Of a DNA stretch of 64,000 nucleotides, positions 42,224 to 49,697 are shown piece by piece. This stretch comes from Sinomonas sp. R1AF57 (GTDB lineage: Bacteria; Actinomycetota; Actinomycetes; Actinomycetales; Micrococcaceae). The first letter of the stretch is position 1. Every line of letters starts with the position of its first letter. A program made the position numbers and the translations under genes. Below the pieces are notes generated by a model. The model was given only the letters and a program-made list of their open reading frames with translations. It was not told the origin of the DNA and made no database searches. The stretch is from positions 684,119-748,118 of the forward strand of contig NZ_CP022463.1 of assembly GCF_002224485.1 (NCBI RefSeq), given 5' to 3'.

Positions 42224-42379
42224 GTACCCGAAACGGCGTGCGTGTGGATTAGCTGTACCGGAAACGGCGTGGGGCGTGGATTATCTGTACCCGAAACGGC
42301 GCGGGTGTCGATTATCTGTACCCGAGACGGCGTGGGCGCGGAATAGCTGTACCCGAAACGGTGTGGGGCGCGTGGCAGG
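42224..42379. repeat. 31-bp periodic array, reverse type, five cores
   Basis: GTACCCGAAAC cores (two with one change) start at 42224, 42255, 42287, 42318 and 42349: spacings 31, 32, 31, 31. Each is followed by GGCG, a G-rich segment, then GGATTATCT or GGAATAGCT before the next core. The array ends just beyond the ferredoxin stop codon (42386). It is the clearest evidence that the 31-bp period persists while the inter-core sequence drifts. Confidence 0.88.
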
Positions 42380-42385
42380 GGCCCC

Positions 42386-42706
42386 TCAGGACTCCGGCGC
42401 GAGCTCCACGCGGATGCCGTCCAGCTCCTGGTCGTGCGCGATCTGGCAGGAGAGGCGGGAGCCGCACTCGCGGAACCCCTCGGCGTCGGCCAGGAGCTCC
42501 TCCTCGTCGGCGCTGCGCGCGCCCAGCCGGACCGCGACAGGCTCGTCGAGGTATACGTGGCACGTCGCGCAGGACGCCGTCCCGCCGCACGAGGCGAGCA
42601 CGGGCAGGTCGTTGTCGCGGAGGACCTCCATGAGGGACTGATCCTCGTCCCATTCGAGGGAGTGCTGGGTGCCGTCGCGGTCGACGGCGGTGATGGTCGT
42701 GGGCAT
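42386..42706 (-). CDS. [2Fe-2S] ferredoxin
   Basis: A 106-residue adrenodoxin/putidaredoxin-type ferredoxin. Cluster ligands are Cys40, Cys46 and Cys49 in SCGGTASCATCHVYL and Cys87 in RLSCQI, the C-x5-C-x2-C...C pattern. It carries electrons from the reductase encoded immediately upstream to the P450. ATG 42706 has GAAAGGTGAGCGCC before it. The three redox genes P450, reductase and ferredoxin lie in transcription order on the minus strand, so this is a class I bacterial P450 system. Confidence 0.93.
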   Translation of the reverse strand: MPTTITAVDRDGTQHSLEWDEDQSLMEVLRDNDLPVLASCGGTASCATCHVYLDEPVAVRLGARSADEEELLADAEGFRECGSRLSCQIAHDQELDGIRVELAPES

Positions 42707-42738
42707 GGCGCTCACCTTTCGGCAGTGGTTGGTAGGGG

Positions 42739-44007
42739 TCAGAATGCCGGTTCGAGCGACACAACGGCCTGCTCGAGCGGGACGGACGGGTCCGCGGCAA
42801 GTGCGGGGGAGAGTGCAGCCCGCTGGGCGACGAGCCGCTTGCCGGCGTTGAAGTCGGCGAGCGATCCGACGGTGTCCACGGCAGCAACGCGGCCGTCGCG
42901 GAGGTAGACCACGGTGAACTTCCCCGTGGCCGGGGCGCCGCGCAGGATGACGTCGTCGTCCGGGTGGCGCACGCCCGCGGTCTGCAGCCGCACGCCGTGC
43001 TGGACCGTCCAGAACCAGGGCACCTCGGCGGCCGGCTGCGCCTGCCCGGTGATGTCCGCCGCGATGGCCTCGGCCTGGGCGCGGGCGTTCTGGATGCATT
43101 CGAGACGCTGGCTCGCCCCGTCGTAGAGGCTCGCGAACCGGGTCGCATCGCCGGCGGCGTAGATGTCCGGATCGGAGGTCCGCCCGGCCGCATCGACGAG
43201 CACGCCGTCGCTCACGTCCAGGCCGGCCGCGGCGGCGAGCCCCTGCTCGGGCACCACCCCGATCCCGGCGACGACGACGTCGGCACGGTGCCGCGCGCCG
43301 TCGGCCGTCACGACCCACTCGACCCGGCCCGCGCCTCCCGCGGAACCCGTGCCCTCGATCGCGGTGACCGCGGCGCCGAAGCGGAACTCGACCCCGGCAC
43401 GGCGGTGGGCGTCCTCGAAGAACCGGGACACGGGCTCGCTCGTCACCCGGCTCATGACCCGGTCCTGGAACTCGAGGACGGTGACCGAGCAGCCGAGCTT
43501 CGCCGCCGCCGCAGCCACCTCGAGCCCGATGTAGCCGGCCCCGATCACGACGACGTGCCGGCCGGGCGCCAGCTCGCCGGCGAGGCGGCGGGCGTCCGGG
43601 AGGGTCTTGAGGAGCAGGACGCCGTCGAGGTCCCCACCTGGGACGGTGAGCCGGCGCGGCGTCGACCCCGTCGCGAGGACGAGCTTCGCGTACGGCAGGA
43701 CGCGGCCGTCGTCGAGCGTCAGTTCGCGGCGCTCCCGGTCGACCGACACGGCCGTGGCGTGCACGCGCTCGATGCGCCGCGCGGCGTACCAGGCCTCTTT
43801 GCGCATGGGCACGGGCTCGGCCGCGGCGCCGGGGGCGAGGAGGTCCTTGGAGAGCGGTGGCCGCTCGTACGGAAGCTGATCCTCGGCGTCGACGAGGACA
43901 ACACGGCCGTCCCAGCCGCGCGAGCGCAGCCCCGCGGCGACGCCGACCCCTGCGTGTCCCGATCCGACGACGACGATCGGCCGCGCCGGCTGGATGGTCT
44001 CACTCAT
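42739..44007 (-). CDS. FAD-dependent ferredoxin reductase
   Basis: A 422-residue pyridine-nucleotide oxidoreductase of the rhodocoxin/putidaredoxin reductase group. FAD site VVVGSGHAGVGVAAGLRSRG (11-30) with QLPYERPPLSKDLL; NAD(P)H site VVVIGAGYIGLEVAAAAAKL (about 149-168); DIYAAGDATRF (near 281-291) is the second FAD motif. It transfers electrons from NAD(P)H to the adjacent ferredoxin. Its start overlaps the P450 stop by 8 bp (44000-44007), indicating coupled translation. Confidence 0.93.
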   Translation of the reverse strand: MSETIQPARPIVVVGSGHAGVGVAAGLRSRGWDGRVVLVDAEDQLPYERPPLSKDLLAPGAAAEPVPMRKEAWYAARRIERVHATAVSVDRERRELTLDDGRVLPYAKLVLATGSTPRRLTVPGGDLDGVLLLKTLPDARRLAGELAPGRHVVVIGAGYIGLEVAAAAAKLGCSVTVLEFQDRVMSRVTSEPVSRFFEDAHRRAGVEFRFGAAVTAIEGTGSAGGAGRVEWVVTADGARHRADVVVAGIGVVPEQGLAAAAGLDVSDGVLVDAAGRTSDPDIYAAGDATRFASLYDGASQRLECIQNARAQAEAIAADITGQAQPAAEVPWFWTVQHGVRLQTAGVRHPDDDVILRGAPATGKFTVVYLRDGRVAAVDTVGSLADFNAGKRLVAQRAALSPALAADPSVPLEQAVVSLEPAF

Positions 44008-45337
44008 GGCTTCCCTCCACGGTGTTGCGTCCCTCCACGGAGACGACGAGGCGCTCCGGCCCCGAGTTGGTCAGGTTGTTGCCGCGCACGTACTCGATCG
44101 GGTGCGCCGGGTCGAGCGCCACGCCCGCGAGGCGCTGGCTCAGGAGCTCGGCGGTCACAACCGTCTCGAGGCGGGCGAGGGGCGCTCCGAGGCACGCGTG
44201 GACACCGTGGCCGAAGCCCATGTGGCCGCTCGTGTCCCGGTCGAGGTCGAACACGTCGGGGTTGGGGTACTTGCGGGGGTCGTGGTTCGCCGCCGCGGGC
44301 ATGAGCCGGACGATGGAGCCGGCTGGGACCGTCACCCCGGCGACCTCGACGTCCTCGGTCGTGACCCGGGAAACGCGCTGGACGGTGCCCCGGAACCGGG
44401 CGAGCTCCTCGACGAACTTCTCGGCGCCCGACGGCGTCTCACGCACCTGCGCGAGCAGCTGCGGGTTCTCGGCGCAGACGCGGAAGGCGTTGGCCAGGAG
44501 GATCGTCGTGGTGTCGTGGCCTGCGATGAAGACGAACGCGCACAGCTCCTTGGCTTCCTTCTCGGAGAGCTGCCCGTCCTTCCACATCCGGGCGATCTGG
44601 CCTCCGACCGACTCGTTGCCGGCGGCGTGCAGTCGCTCCATCGTGTCCTTGAGGTACGCGAAGAATGCGTGGGCGCTCTCCTCGTCCGTCCCGGTGCCCG
44701 GGGCGTTGCGGGCGAGGCGGCCGAAGTAGCTGAACGTCTCGTCGGACCAGAACTTCATCTTGTCGAAGTCCTCGGCGGGGACGTCGAGGAGGGCGCTGAT
44801 GGTGGACATGCTCAGCGGGATCGCGTACTCCTCGACGACGTCGCCGCCTCCGCGGGCGATCAGCCCGTCGAGCAGGCGTGTGGCGGTCTCGCGGATGCGG
44901 TCCTCGAAGAGGCCGATGGCCTTGGGCGTGAACGCCTTCGCGACGATCTGCCGCAGCCGGGCGTGGTCGGGGGCGTCGATGAGCGTCAGGAACGTCAGCG
45001 GCACGGGCTTGACCACCTCGGAGGAGAACACCTTGGGGGCGCGGAGCGCCTTGCGGACGTCCTCGAAGCGCGAGATGAACCAGACGTCCGTGGTCGCGGA
45101 GGCCGCGCGCAGGACCGGGGCGTTCTCGAGCATCCACGCGTAGTGGGCGTAGGGGTCGCCCTGGCTGCCGTCGTCGACCACCTTGAAGGGCTCCAGGCCG
45201 TCGGGCCAGGGGAGCTCGTGCGAGTACGGCGGCAGGGTCGGTTCGGTGGGGCGCACGACGCCGGCCTGGTCGCCGGCGCTGGGAGCCGCACCGGCGGCGT
45301 CGGCCGTGGCTCCGGTGAAGGGGCAGGTGATGGTCAT
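44000..45337 (-). CDS. Cytochrome P450
   Basis: A 445-residue bacterial P450. The I helix has FIAGHDTTTI (near 270), the ExxR pair is in EELARF, and the heme loop is MGFGHGVHACLGAPLARLE with heme-ligand Cys382. The EELARF region continues RGTVQRVSR, lacking the Pro common after it in many CYP101/CYP102-like proteins. The N-terminal ~40 residues are an Ala/Pro-rich extension. With its own ferredoxin and reductase and the neighbouring FAD dehydrogenases and SDRs, it probably hydroxylates a cyclic or terpenoid substrate at the start of degradation; the substrate is not determinable. Confidence 0.94.
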   Translation of the reverse strand: MTITCPFTGATADAAGAAPSAGDQAGVVRPTEPTLPPYSHELPWPDGLEPFKVVDDGSQGDPYAHYAWMLENAPVLRAASATTDVWFISRFEDVRKALRAPKVFSSEVVKPVPLTFLTLIDAPDHARLRQIVAKAFTPKAIGLFEDRIRETATRLLDGLIARGGGDVVEEYAIPLSMSTISALLDVPAEDFDKMKFWSDETFSYFGRLARNAPGTGTDEESAHAFFAYLKDTMERLHAAGNESVGGQIARMWKDGQLSEKEAKELCAFVFIAGHDTTTILLANAFRVCAENPQLLAQVRETPSGAEKFVEELARFRGTVQRVSRVTTEDVEVAGVTVPAGSIVRLMPAAANHDPRKYPNPDVFDLDRDTSGHMGFGHGVHACLGAPLARLETVVTAELLSQRLAGVALDPAHPIEYVRGNNLTNSGPERLVVSVEGRNTVEGSHE

Positions 45338-45487
45338 CCTGGGTCCTTTCCGCCGAGGGCGCGCGGCACTGCGCGCACTGCGGTCGCAAGGGTCGGGGTG
45401 TCGGAGTGGGTGCTGGACCCTGCTCCGTGACGCTGATCACGTCGATGGATTGAGTCTGGCCGAGCCCGGCACACTGTGGCAGGCACC

Positions 45488-45504
45488 CTTCCGGTGACCG
45501 GAAG
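45488..45504. promoter_or_regulatory. Palindrome CTTCCGGTGACCGGAAG
   Basis: A perfect 17-bp palindrome (8-1-8) about 150 bp upstream of the P450 start and 117 bp past the end of the first IclR gene. Its TTCC and GGAA outer parts recall the second palindrome, at 53139-53157 beside the other IclR gene. It is a candidate IclR operator. Confidence 0.5.
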
Positions 45505-45529
45505 AAGTCACCGCCCCAGGCGCGGAGGT

Positions 45530-45610
45530 GACCCCTCGACAGGGGTAAGCGACCCCTCGGCAGGGGGAGGCGACCCCTCGACAGGGGGAGGGGGAGGGGG
45601 AGGGGGAGAG
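45530..45610. repeat. 21-bp tandem array, GACCCCTCGAC type
   Basis: Units start at 45530, 45551 and 45572 (GACCCCTCGACAGGGG-type, 21-bp period) and run into a GGGGGA-rich tract to 45610. It has the same period and a similar GGTGACCCC lead-in as the array at 3307-3382. With the palindrome at 45488 it accounts for most of the 283-bp gap 45338-45620; no gene is seen there. Confidence 0.8.
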
Positions 45611-45620
45611 GGCCGAGGGC

Positions 45621-46394
45621 TCAGCCGCGGAGGGCGCGGGACATGCCGCGGGCAGCCGTCGTCAGCGCCGGGACGACGCGAGGGACGAGGTCGGCGGCGT
45701 CGAGGGGGAGGATGCAGTTCAGCGCAGCCGCGATGCAGGGCCCGTGCGCGCTCTGGCCGGGCCCGAACACGGGCACGGCGACGCCGATCCATTCGGCGCG
45801 TCCCACGCCGGGCGGCGCGGCGAAGCCCCTCTGCCGGATGTCGGCGAGGTGGCGCCGCAGCTGCTCGGGGTCCGTGACGGTGGCGGGCGTGACCTTCTCG
45901 AGCGGGCCGGCAAGGGCGCTGGCCCGGACTGAGGGGTCCGAGAACGCGAGCAGGACGAGGCCGCTCGAGGAGGCGTGCAGCGGCATGCGCTGGGCGATGT
46001 GGGCGGCGTCGAGCGGGGACTCGGGCGCGGAGAGCCGCTCGACGTAGAGGGCGCTGCCACGGTCCATCACCGCCAGGGTCACGTGCTGGCGCACGGTGTC
46101 CTGGAGGTCCTCCATGTAGGGGCGGCAGGCCTCGCTCAGCGTGAGGGCGTGGGAGGCGCGGGAGCCCAGCTCCCAGATGCGCAGCCCCGGGCGCAGGTCG
46201 CCGGCGGCGTCGCGCTCGAGGAGGCCATGCCGGAGCAGCTCCTCGCAGAGCCGGTGGGCAGTGGTGAGCGGCAGCCCCGAGCGCCGAGCGAGGCTGCTCA
46301 GGCTCAGGGCTGCGGTGCTGCGGTCGAAGCAGCTCAGGATGCGCACGACGCGGCTGATGATCGAGTCACGGGTGGGTTCGGCGGGCGTGGGCAT
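45621..46394 (-). CDS. IclR-family regulator 1
   Basis: A 257-residue IclR protein. The N-terminal winged HTH includes VRILSCFDRSTAALSLSSLA and SGLPLTTAHRLCEELLRHGL (about 15-60), followed by the GAF-like effector domain (VTLAVMDRGSALYVERLSA, MPLHASSSGLVLLAFSD, FAAPPGVGRAEWIGVAVPVF). ATG 46394 lies 6 bp after the SDR stop, so it is the last gene of the seven-gene operon. It may bind the palindrome at 45488-45504 between itself and the P450 operon; that is inference. Confidence 0.9.
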   Translation of the reverse strand: MPTPAEPTRDSIISRVVRILSCFDRSTAALSLSSLARRSGLPLTTAHRLCEELLRHGLLERDAAGDLRPGLRIWELGSRASHALTLSEACRPYMEDLQDTVRQHVTLAVMDRGSALYVERLSAPESPLDAAHIAQRMPLHASSSGLVLLAFSDPSVRASALAGPLEKVTPATVTDPEQLRRHLADIRQRGFAAPPGVGRAEWIGVAVPVFGPGQSAHGPCIAAALNCILPLDAADLVPRVVPALTTAARGMSRALRG

Positions 46395-46400
46395 GGCCGG

Positions 46401-47150
46401 CTACACCGCGGTGTACCCGCCGTCGACCGCGAGGACGGCGCCGACCACGAACGACGCCGCGTCCGAGGCGAGGAAGGCGATGGCCTCGGCCACCTCCTCG
46501 GGCCCGGCAAGCCGCCCGATCGGCTGCCGCGCCGCGATCGCGGCGCGGACCTCGTCGGGAAGGCCCGCCACGAGCGGGGTGTCGGCATAGCCGGGCGCGA
46601 CCGCATTGACGCGGATCCCCTGGGACGCGTACGTCACGGCCGCCGACCGGGTCAGATTCGCGACGGCGGCCTTCGCGGCCGAGTAGGACGTGCTGTTCGC
46701 CTGGCCCACGGTCCCGAGGATCGAGGACACGTTGACGATCGAGCCGCGGCCGGCGGCGACCATGTGCCGCAGCGCGTGCTTCCCGCACAGCGCGACCCCG
46801 GTGAGGTCGATCTCCACGACGCGCCGCCACGCGTCGACGTCGAGCTCGTGCAGCGGCGCCTTCGGCTCGGCGATGCCGGCGTTGGCCACGAGCACGTCGG
46901 GGGCGCCGAACTCGGCGGCCGCGCGGTCCATGAGCGCGGCCACCGAGTCCTCGTCCGTGACGTCGGTGCGCACGCACAGCGCCCGGTGCCCGTCCCCGCG
47001 GAGGGAGCGCGCGACGTCGTGCGCCCCCTCCGCGACGTCGCCGAGCACGACGGCGGCGCCCCGCTCGGCGAGCAGCCTCGCCGTCGCGGCCCCGATGCCC
47101 GACGCCGCACCGGTGATGACGGCGACGCGGTCCGTGAAGGACGCGCTCAC
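46401..47150 (-). CDS. Short-chain dehydrogenase/reductase 1
   Basis: A 249-residue classical SDR: cofactor motif VITGAASGIGAATARLLAER (about 10-29), NAG in VANAGIAE, catalytic Ser in NVSSILG, and the Tyr/Lys pair in SYSAAKAAVANLTR, with the C-terminal AVDGGYTAV. Asp after the second strand (VVLGDVAEG) suggests NAD(H). It probably oxidises an alcohol to a ketone in the pathway started by the P450 or FAD enzymes. GTG 47150 overlaps the preceding gene by 4 bp (GTGA). Confidence 0.9.
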   Translation of the reverse strand: MSASFTDRVAVITGAASGIGAATARLLAERGAAVVLGDVAEGAHDVARSLRGDGHRALCVRTDVTDEDSVAALMDRAAAEFGAPDVLVANAGIAEPKAPLHELDVDAWRRVVEIDLTGVALCGKHALRHMVAAGRGSIVNVSSILGTVGQANSTSYSAAKAAVANLTRSAAVTYASQGIRVNAVAPGYADTPLVAGLPDEVRAAIAARQPIGRLAGPEEVAEAIAFLASDAASFVVGAVLAVDGGYTAV

Positions 47151-47926
47151 GCGTCCTGCCGCAGGTTGTTGCCCGCGGTCTCGCCGCCGTCGATCGCGAG
47201 GTTCGCCCCGGTCATGAACCGCGACTCGTCCGAGGCGAGGTAGAGGATGAGGTCGGAGATCTCCTCAGGCGCGGCGTCCCGGCCCAGTGGGATCTGCCCG
47301 AACCCGCGCTTCAGGCCCGCCGTCAGCGGCGTCTTGACCGACCCCGGATGCACGGAGTTGACGCGGATGCCGTACGGCCCGAGGTCCAGCGCGCTGGTCT
47401 TGGTGAGCCCCTGGACGCCCCACTTCGCCGCGGCGTACGCGGCGCGGTTCTTGAACCCGACGAGCCCGGCGATCGAGGAGATGTTGATGATCGACCCGCC
47501 CGCGGCCTTCATGGCCGGCACCGCGGCCTTCATGCCGAGGAAGTTCCCGGTGAGGTCGATGTCGATGGTGCGGCGCCACTCGTCGACGTCGGCCTCCTCG
47601 ACGCTGCCCCGCGTGAAGATGCCGGCGTTGTTCACCAGCACGTCCAGCGTCCCGAAACGCTCGACGGCGGCCCCCACCGCCTGCTCCCAGCTCGCGAAGT
47701 CCGTCACGTCCAGGTGGACGAACAGCGCCACGTCCCCGCCGAAGCCGGTGTTGAACTCAGCATTGATCTTCGCCGCGAGGGCGCGGCCCTCGTCGTCGAG
47801 CAGGTCTCCGATGACGACCTTCGCCCCGTGCGCGGCGAGGACGCGGGCGTGGGAGGCGCCCATGCCGCGGGCGGCGCCGGAGATGAGGGCGACCTTTCCG
47901 GCGACGCGGTCCGACAGCGTGCTCAT
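47147..47926 (-). CDS. Short-chain dehydrogenase/reductase 2
   Basis: A 259-residue classical SDR resembling 3-alpha-hydroxysteroid/carveol-type dehydrogenases: LISGAARGMGASHARVLAAH (about 14-33), NNAGIFTRG, NISSIAGLVGF and the active-site YAAAKWGVQGLTK, then GSVKTPLTAG. Asp in VVIGDLLDDEG favours NAD. ATG 47926 overlaps the FAD-dehydrogenase stop by 4 bp; its own stop overlaps SDR 1. The tight coupling implies that the two SDRs and the FAD enzyme act in one pathway on a cyclic alcohol or ketone. Confidence 0.9.
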   Translation of the reverse strand: MSTLSDRVAGKVALISGAARGMGASHARVLAAHGAKVVIGDLLDDEGRALAAKINAEFNTGFGGDVALFVHLDVTDFASWEQAVGAAVERFGTLDVLVNNAGIFTRGSVEEADVDEWRRTIDIDLTGNFLGMKAAVPAMKAAGGSIINISSIAGLVGFKNRAAYAAAKWGVQGLTKTSALDLGPYGIRVNSVHPGSVKTPLTAGLKRGFGQIPLGRDAAPEEISDLILYLASDESRFMTGANLAIDGGETAGNNLRQDA

Positions 47927-49677
47927 CGTGCCGCCTCCTCGGTGGTCTCGACCCCGCGGGCCGCACCGCGGACCGCCCCGCGCTCGGCTGCGAGCCGGGC
48001 GATGTCGCGTCCGGCGCGGTAGCCGAAGACGAGGGCCGCTCCGATGTGGGAGCCGTAGCCGGGGTAGCCGCCGCCGAACACGCTGCGTGCGGCGGCGCCG
48101 ACCGCGTACAGGCCCGGGATGGGCGCGCCCTCTTCGGTCACCACGGTGTTGTCCGAGTCGACGGCCACCCCGGCGAACGTGCCCAGGTCGCCCATCTGGA
48201 TCTTGGCGGCGTAGAACGGGCCCTTGTCCAGCGGGGCGAGGTTGGGGTTGGGGCGGTGGTCCATGTCGCCGCGGAAGTGGTTGTACTCGGTGGAGCCGCG
48301 GCCGAACTCCGGGTCGGTGCCAGCTGCGGCGTTGCGGTTGAACTCGGCGACGGTGGCCTCGAGCCCGGCGGCGTCCACGCCGATCTTCCCCGCGAGCTCC
48401 GGCAGGGTGGCGCCCTTGACGAGGTACCCGACCCTGTAGAAGTACCCGCGCGGCATGGGCCACGGCTTGGCGTAGCCGATGCCGTACTTGTGCATCGTCT
48501 TCGCGTCCCCGATGACCCAGCCGAAGGTCTTCTCCTCGCCGGCGTTGTGGGCGATCATCGCCCCGCCGAAGTCGTGGTAGCTCAGGGCCTCGTTGCCGAA
48601 GCGCTTCCCGTGCCGGTCCACGGCGATGAGGCCGGGAAGGCCGATCGCGCGAAGGTGCGGGAAGAGCCGCTGGCGCCCGTCGTTGTGCCGGAACACAGTC
48701 ACGGGGGCCCACGAGCCGACCGAGGAGACGCGGTCGTCGATGTACCCGCCGGCGGAGAGCGCGAGGTTCGCGGCGTCGCCACCGTGGCCCACGGTCGGGG
48801 TGAAGTGGTCGTCGCCCGCGGCGTCGTGCGGGAAGTACTTCTGCCGCAGCTGTGCGCTGCCGGAGAACCCGCCGGCGGCGAGGACGACGCCGAGCCTCGC
48901 CTCGACCCGGGCGGCGTGCCGGCCGCCGAGCACGGCACCGGTGACGGCGCCGTCGTCGCCCCGGGTGAGGGAGACGACCGGGGTGCCCTCCCACAGCCGG
49001 ATGCCGGCGTCGAGGGCGCTCTTGACCATGAGGGTCATGAGCGCGTTGCCGTTGGTGCGCAGCACGGGGCGGCGGTAGCGGGCCGTGTCGAACCAGGTCC
49101 GCAGGAGCTTCTTCGCCACGTACACGAAGGACTTCAGCGACTGGTTGACGTGGACGAACTCGTTCATGTCCGGGCCCACCTGCGGCATGTACCCGAACAC
49201 GGTGTAGGAGGACAGATAGGGCTGCATGAGCAGGCGCTTGTCCCCGAGGATGCGGGCGTCGGTGTCCTTGGGCAGGATCGCCCGTCCGCCCAGGCGGGCG
49301 CCGGGGAGGTCCATCTGGTAGTCGGGTGCCTTGTCGGGGTAGACGAACTCGACGTCGGTCTCCCGCTCGAAGAACTCCAGCGCCTCGGGGACGGTGTCGA
49401 GGAACTGCCTGACGCCGTCGGCGTTGTACGTCTCCGGGGCGAGGTTCTTCAGGTAGGTCTCGACCTCCTCGCGGGTGTCCCCGGCGGCGGCGCCCACGCG
49501 GTTGCCGGGCACCCAGGCCCAGCCAGCGGAGATCGCCGTCGTGCCGCCGAAGTGCTGCTCCTTCTCGGCGACGATCACGCTCAGGCCCCGGCTCGCGGCC
49601 GCCAGGGCTGCGGCCATCCCGGCCGCTCCCGATCCGACGACGAGGACGTCGCAGGCTACTGTCTTGTCGTTGCTCAT
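47923..49677 (-). CDS. FAD-dependent dehydrogenase 1 (ketosteroid dehydrogenase-like)
   Basis: A 584-residue flavoprotein of the fumarate reductase/3-ketosteroid dehydrogenase superfamily. N-terminal FAD motif VLVVGSGAAGMAAALAAASR (about 11-30) with HFGGTTAISAGWAWVPGN; C-terminal FAD closure GLYAVGAAARSVFGGGYPGY, GSHIGAALVFGYRAGRDIA. Such enzymes desaturate ring ketones or related compounds. ATG 49677 is chosen because family homology starts there; the frame is open further upstream into the MFS gene, but that part is out-of-frame MFS coding sequence. It lies 20 bp after the MFS stop. Confidence 0.88.
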   Translation of the reverse strand: MSNDKTVACDVLVVGSGAAGMAAALAAASRGLSVIVAEKEQHFGGTTAISAGWAWVPGNRVGAAAGDTREEVETYLKNLAPETYNADGVRQFLDTVPEALEFFERETDVEFVYPDKAPDYQMDLPGARLGGRAILPKDTDARILGDKRLLMQPYLSSYTVFGYMPQVGPDMNEFVHVNQSLKSFVYVAKKLLRTWFDTARYRRPVLRTNGNALMTLMVKSALDAGIRLWEGTPVVSLTRGDDGAVTGAVLGGRHAARVEARLGVVLAAGGFSGSAQLRQKYFPHDAAGDDHFTPTVGHGGDAANLALSAGGYIDDRVSSVGSWAPVTVFRHNDGRQRLFPHLRAIGLPGLIAVDRHGKRFGNEALSYHDFGGAMIAHNAGEEKTFGWVIGDAKTMHKYGIGYAKPWPMPRGYFYRVGYLVKGATLPELAGKIGVDAAGLEATVAEFNRNAAAGTDPEFGRGSTEYNHFRGDMDHRPNPNLAPLDKGPFYAAKIQMGDLGTFAGVAVDSDNTVVTEEGAPIPGLYAVGAAARSVFGGGYPGYGSHIGAALVFGYRAGRDIARLAAERGAVRGAARGVETTEEAAR

Positions 49678-49697
49678 GGTGCCGATGTCTCCTGAGG

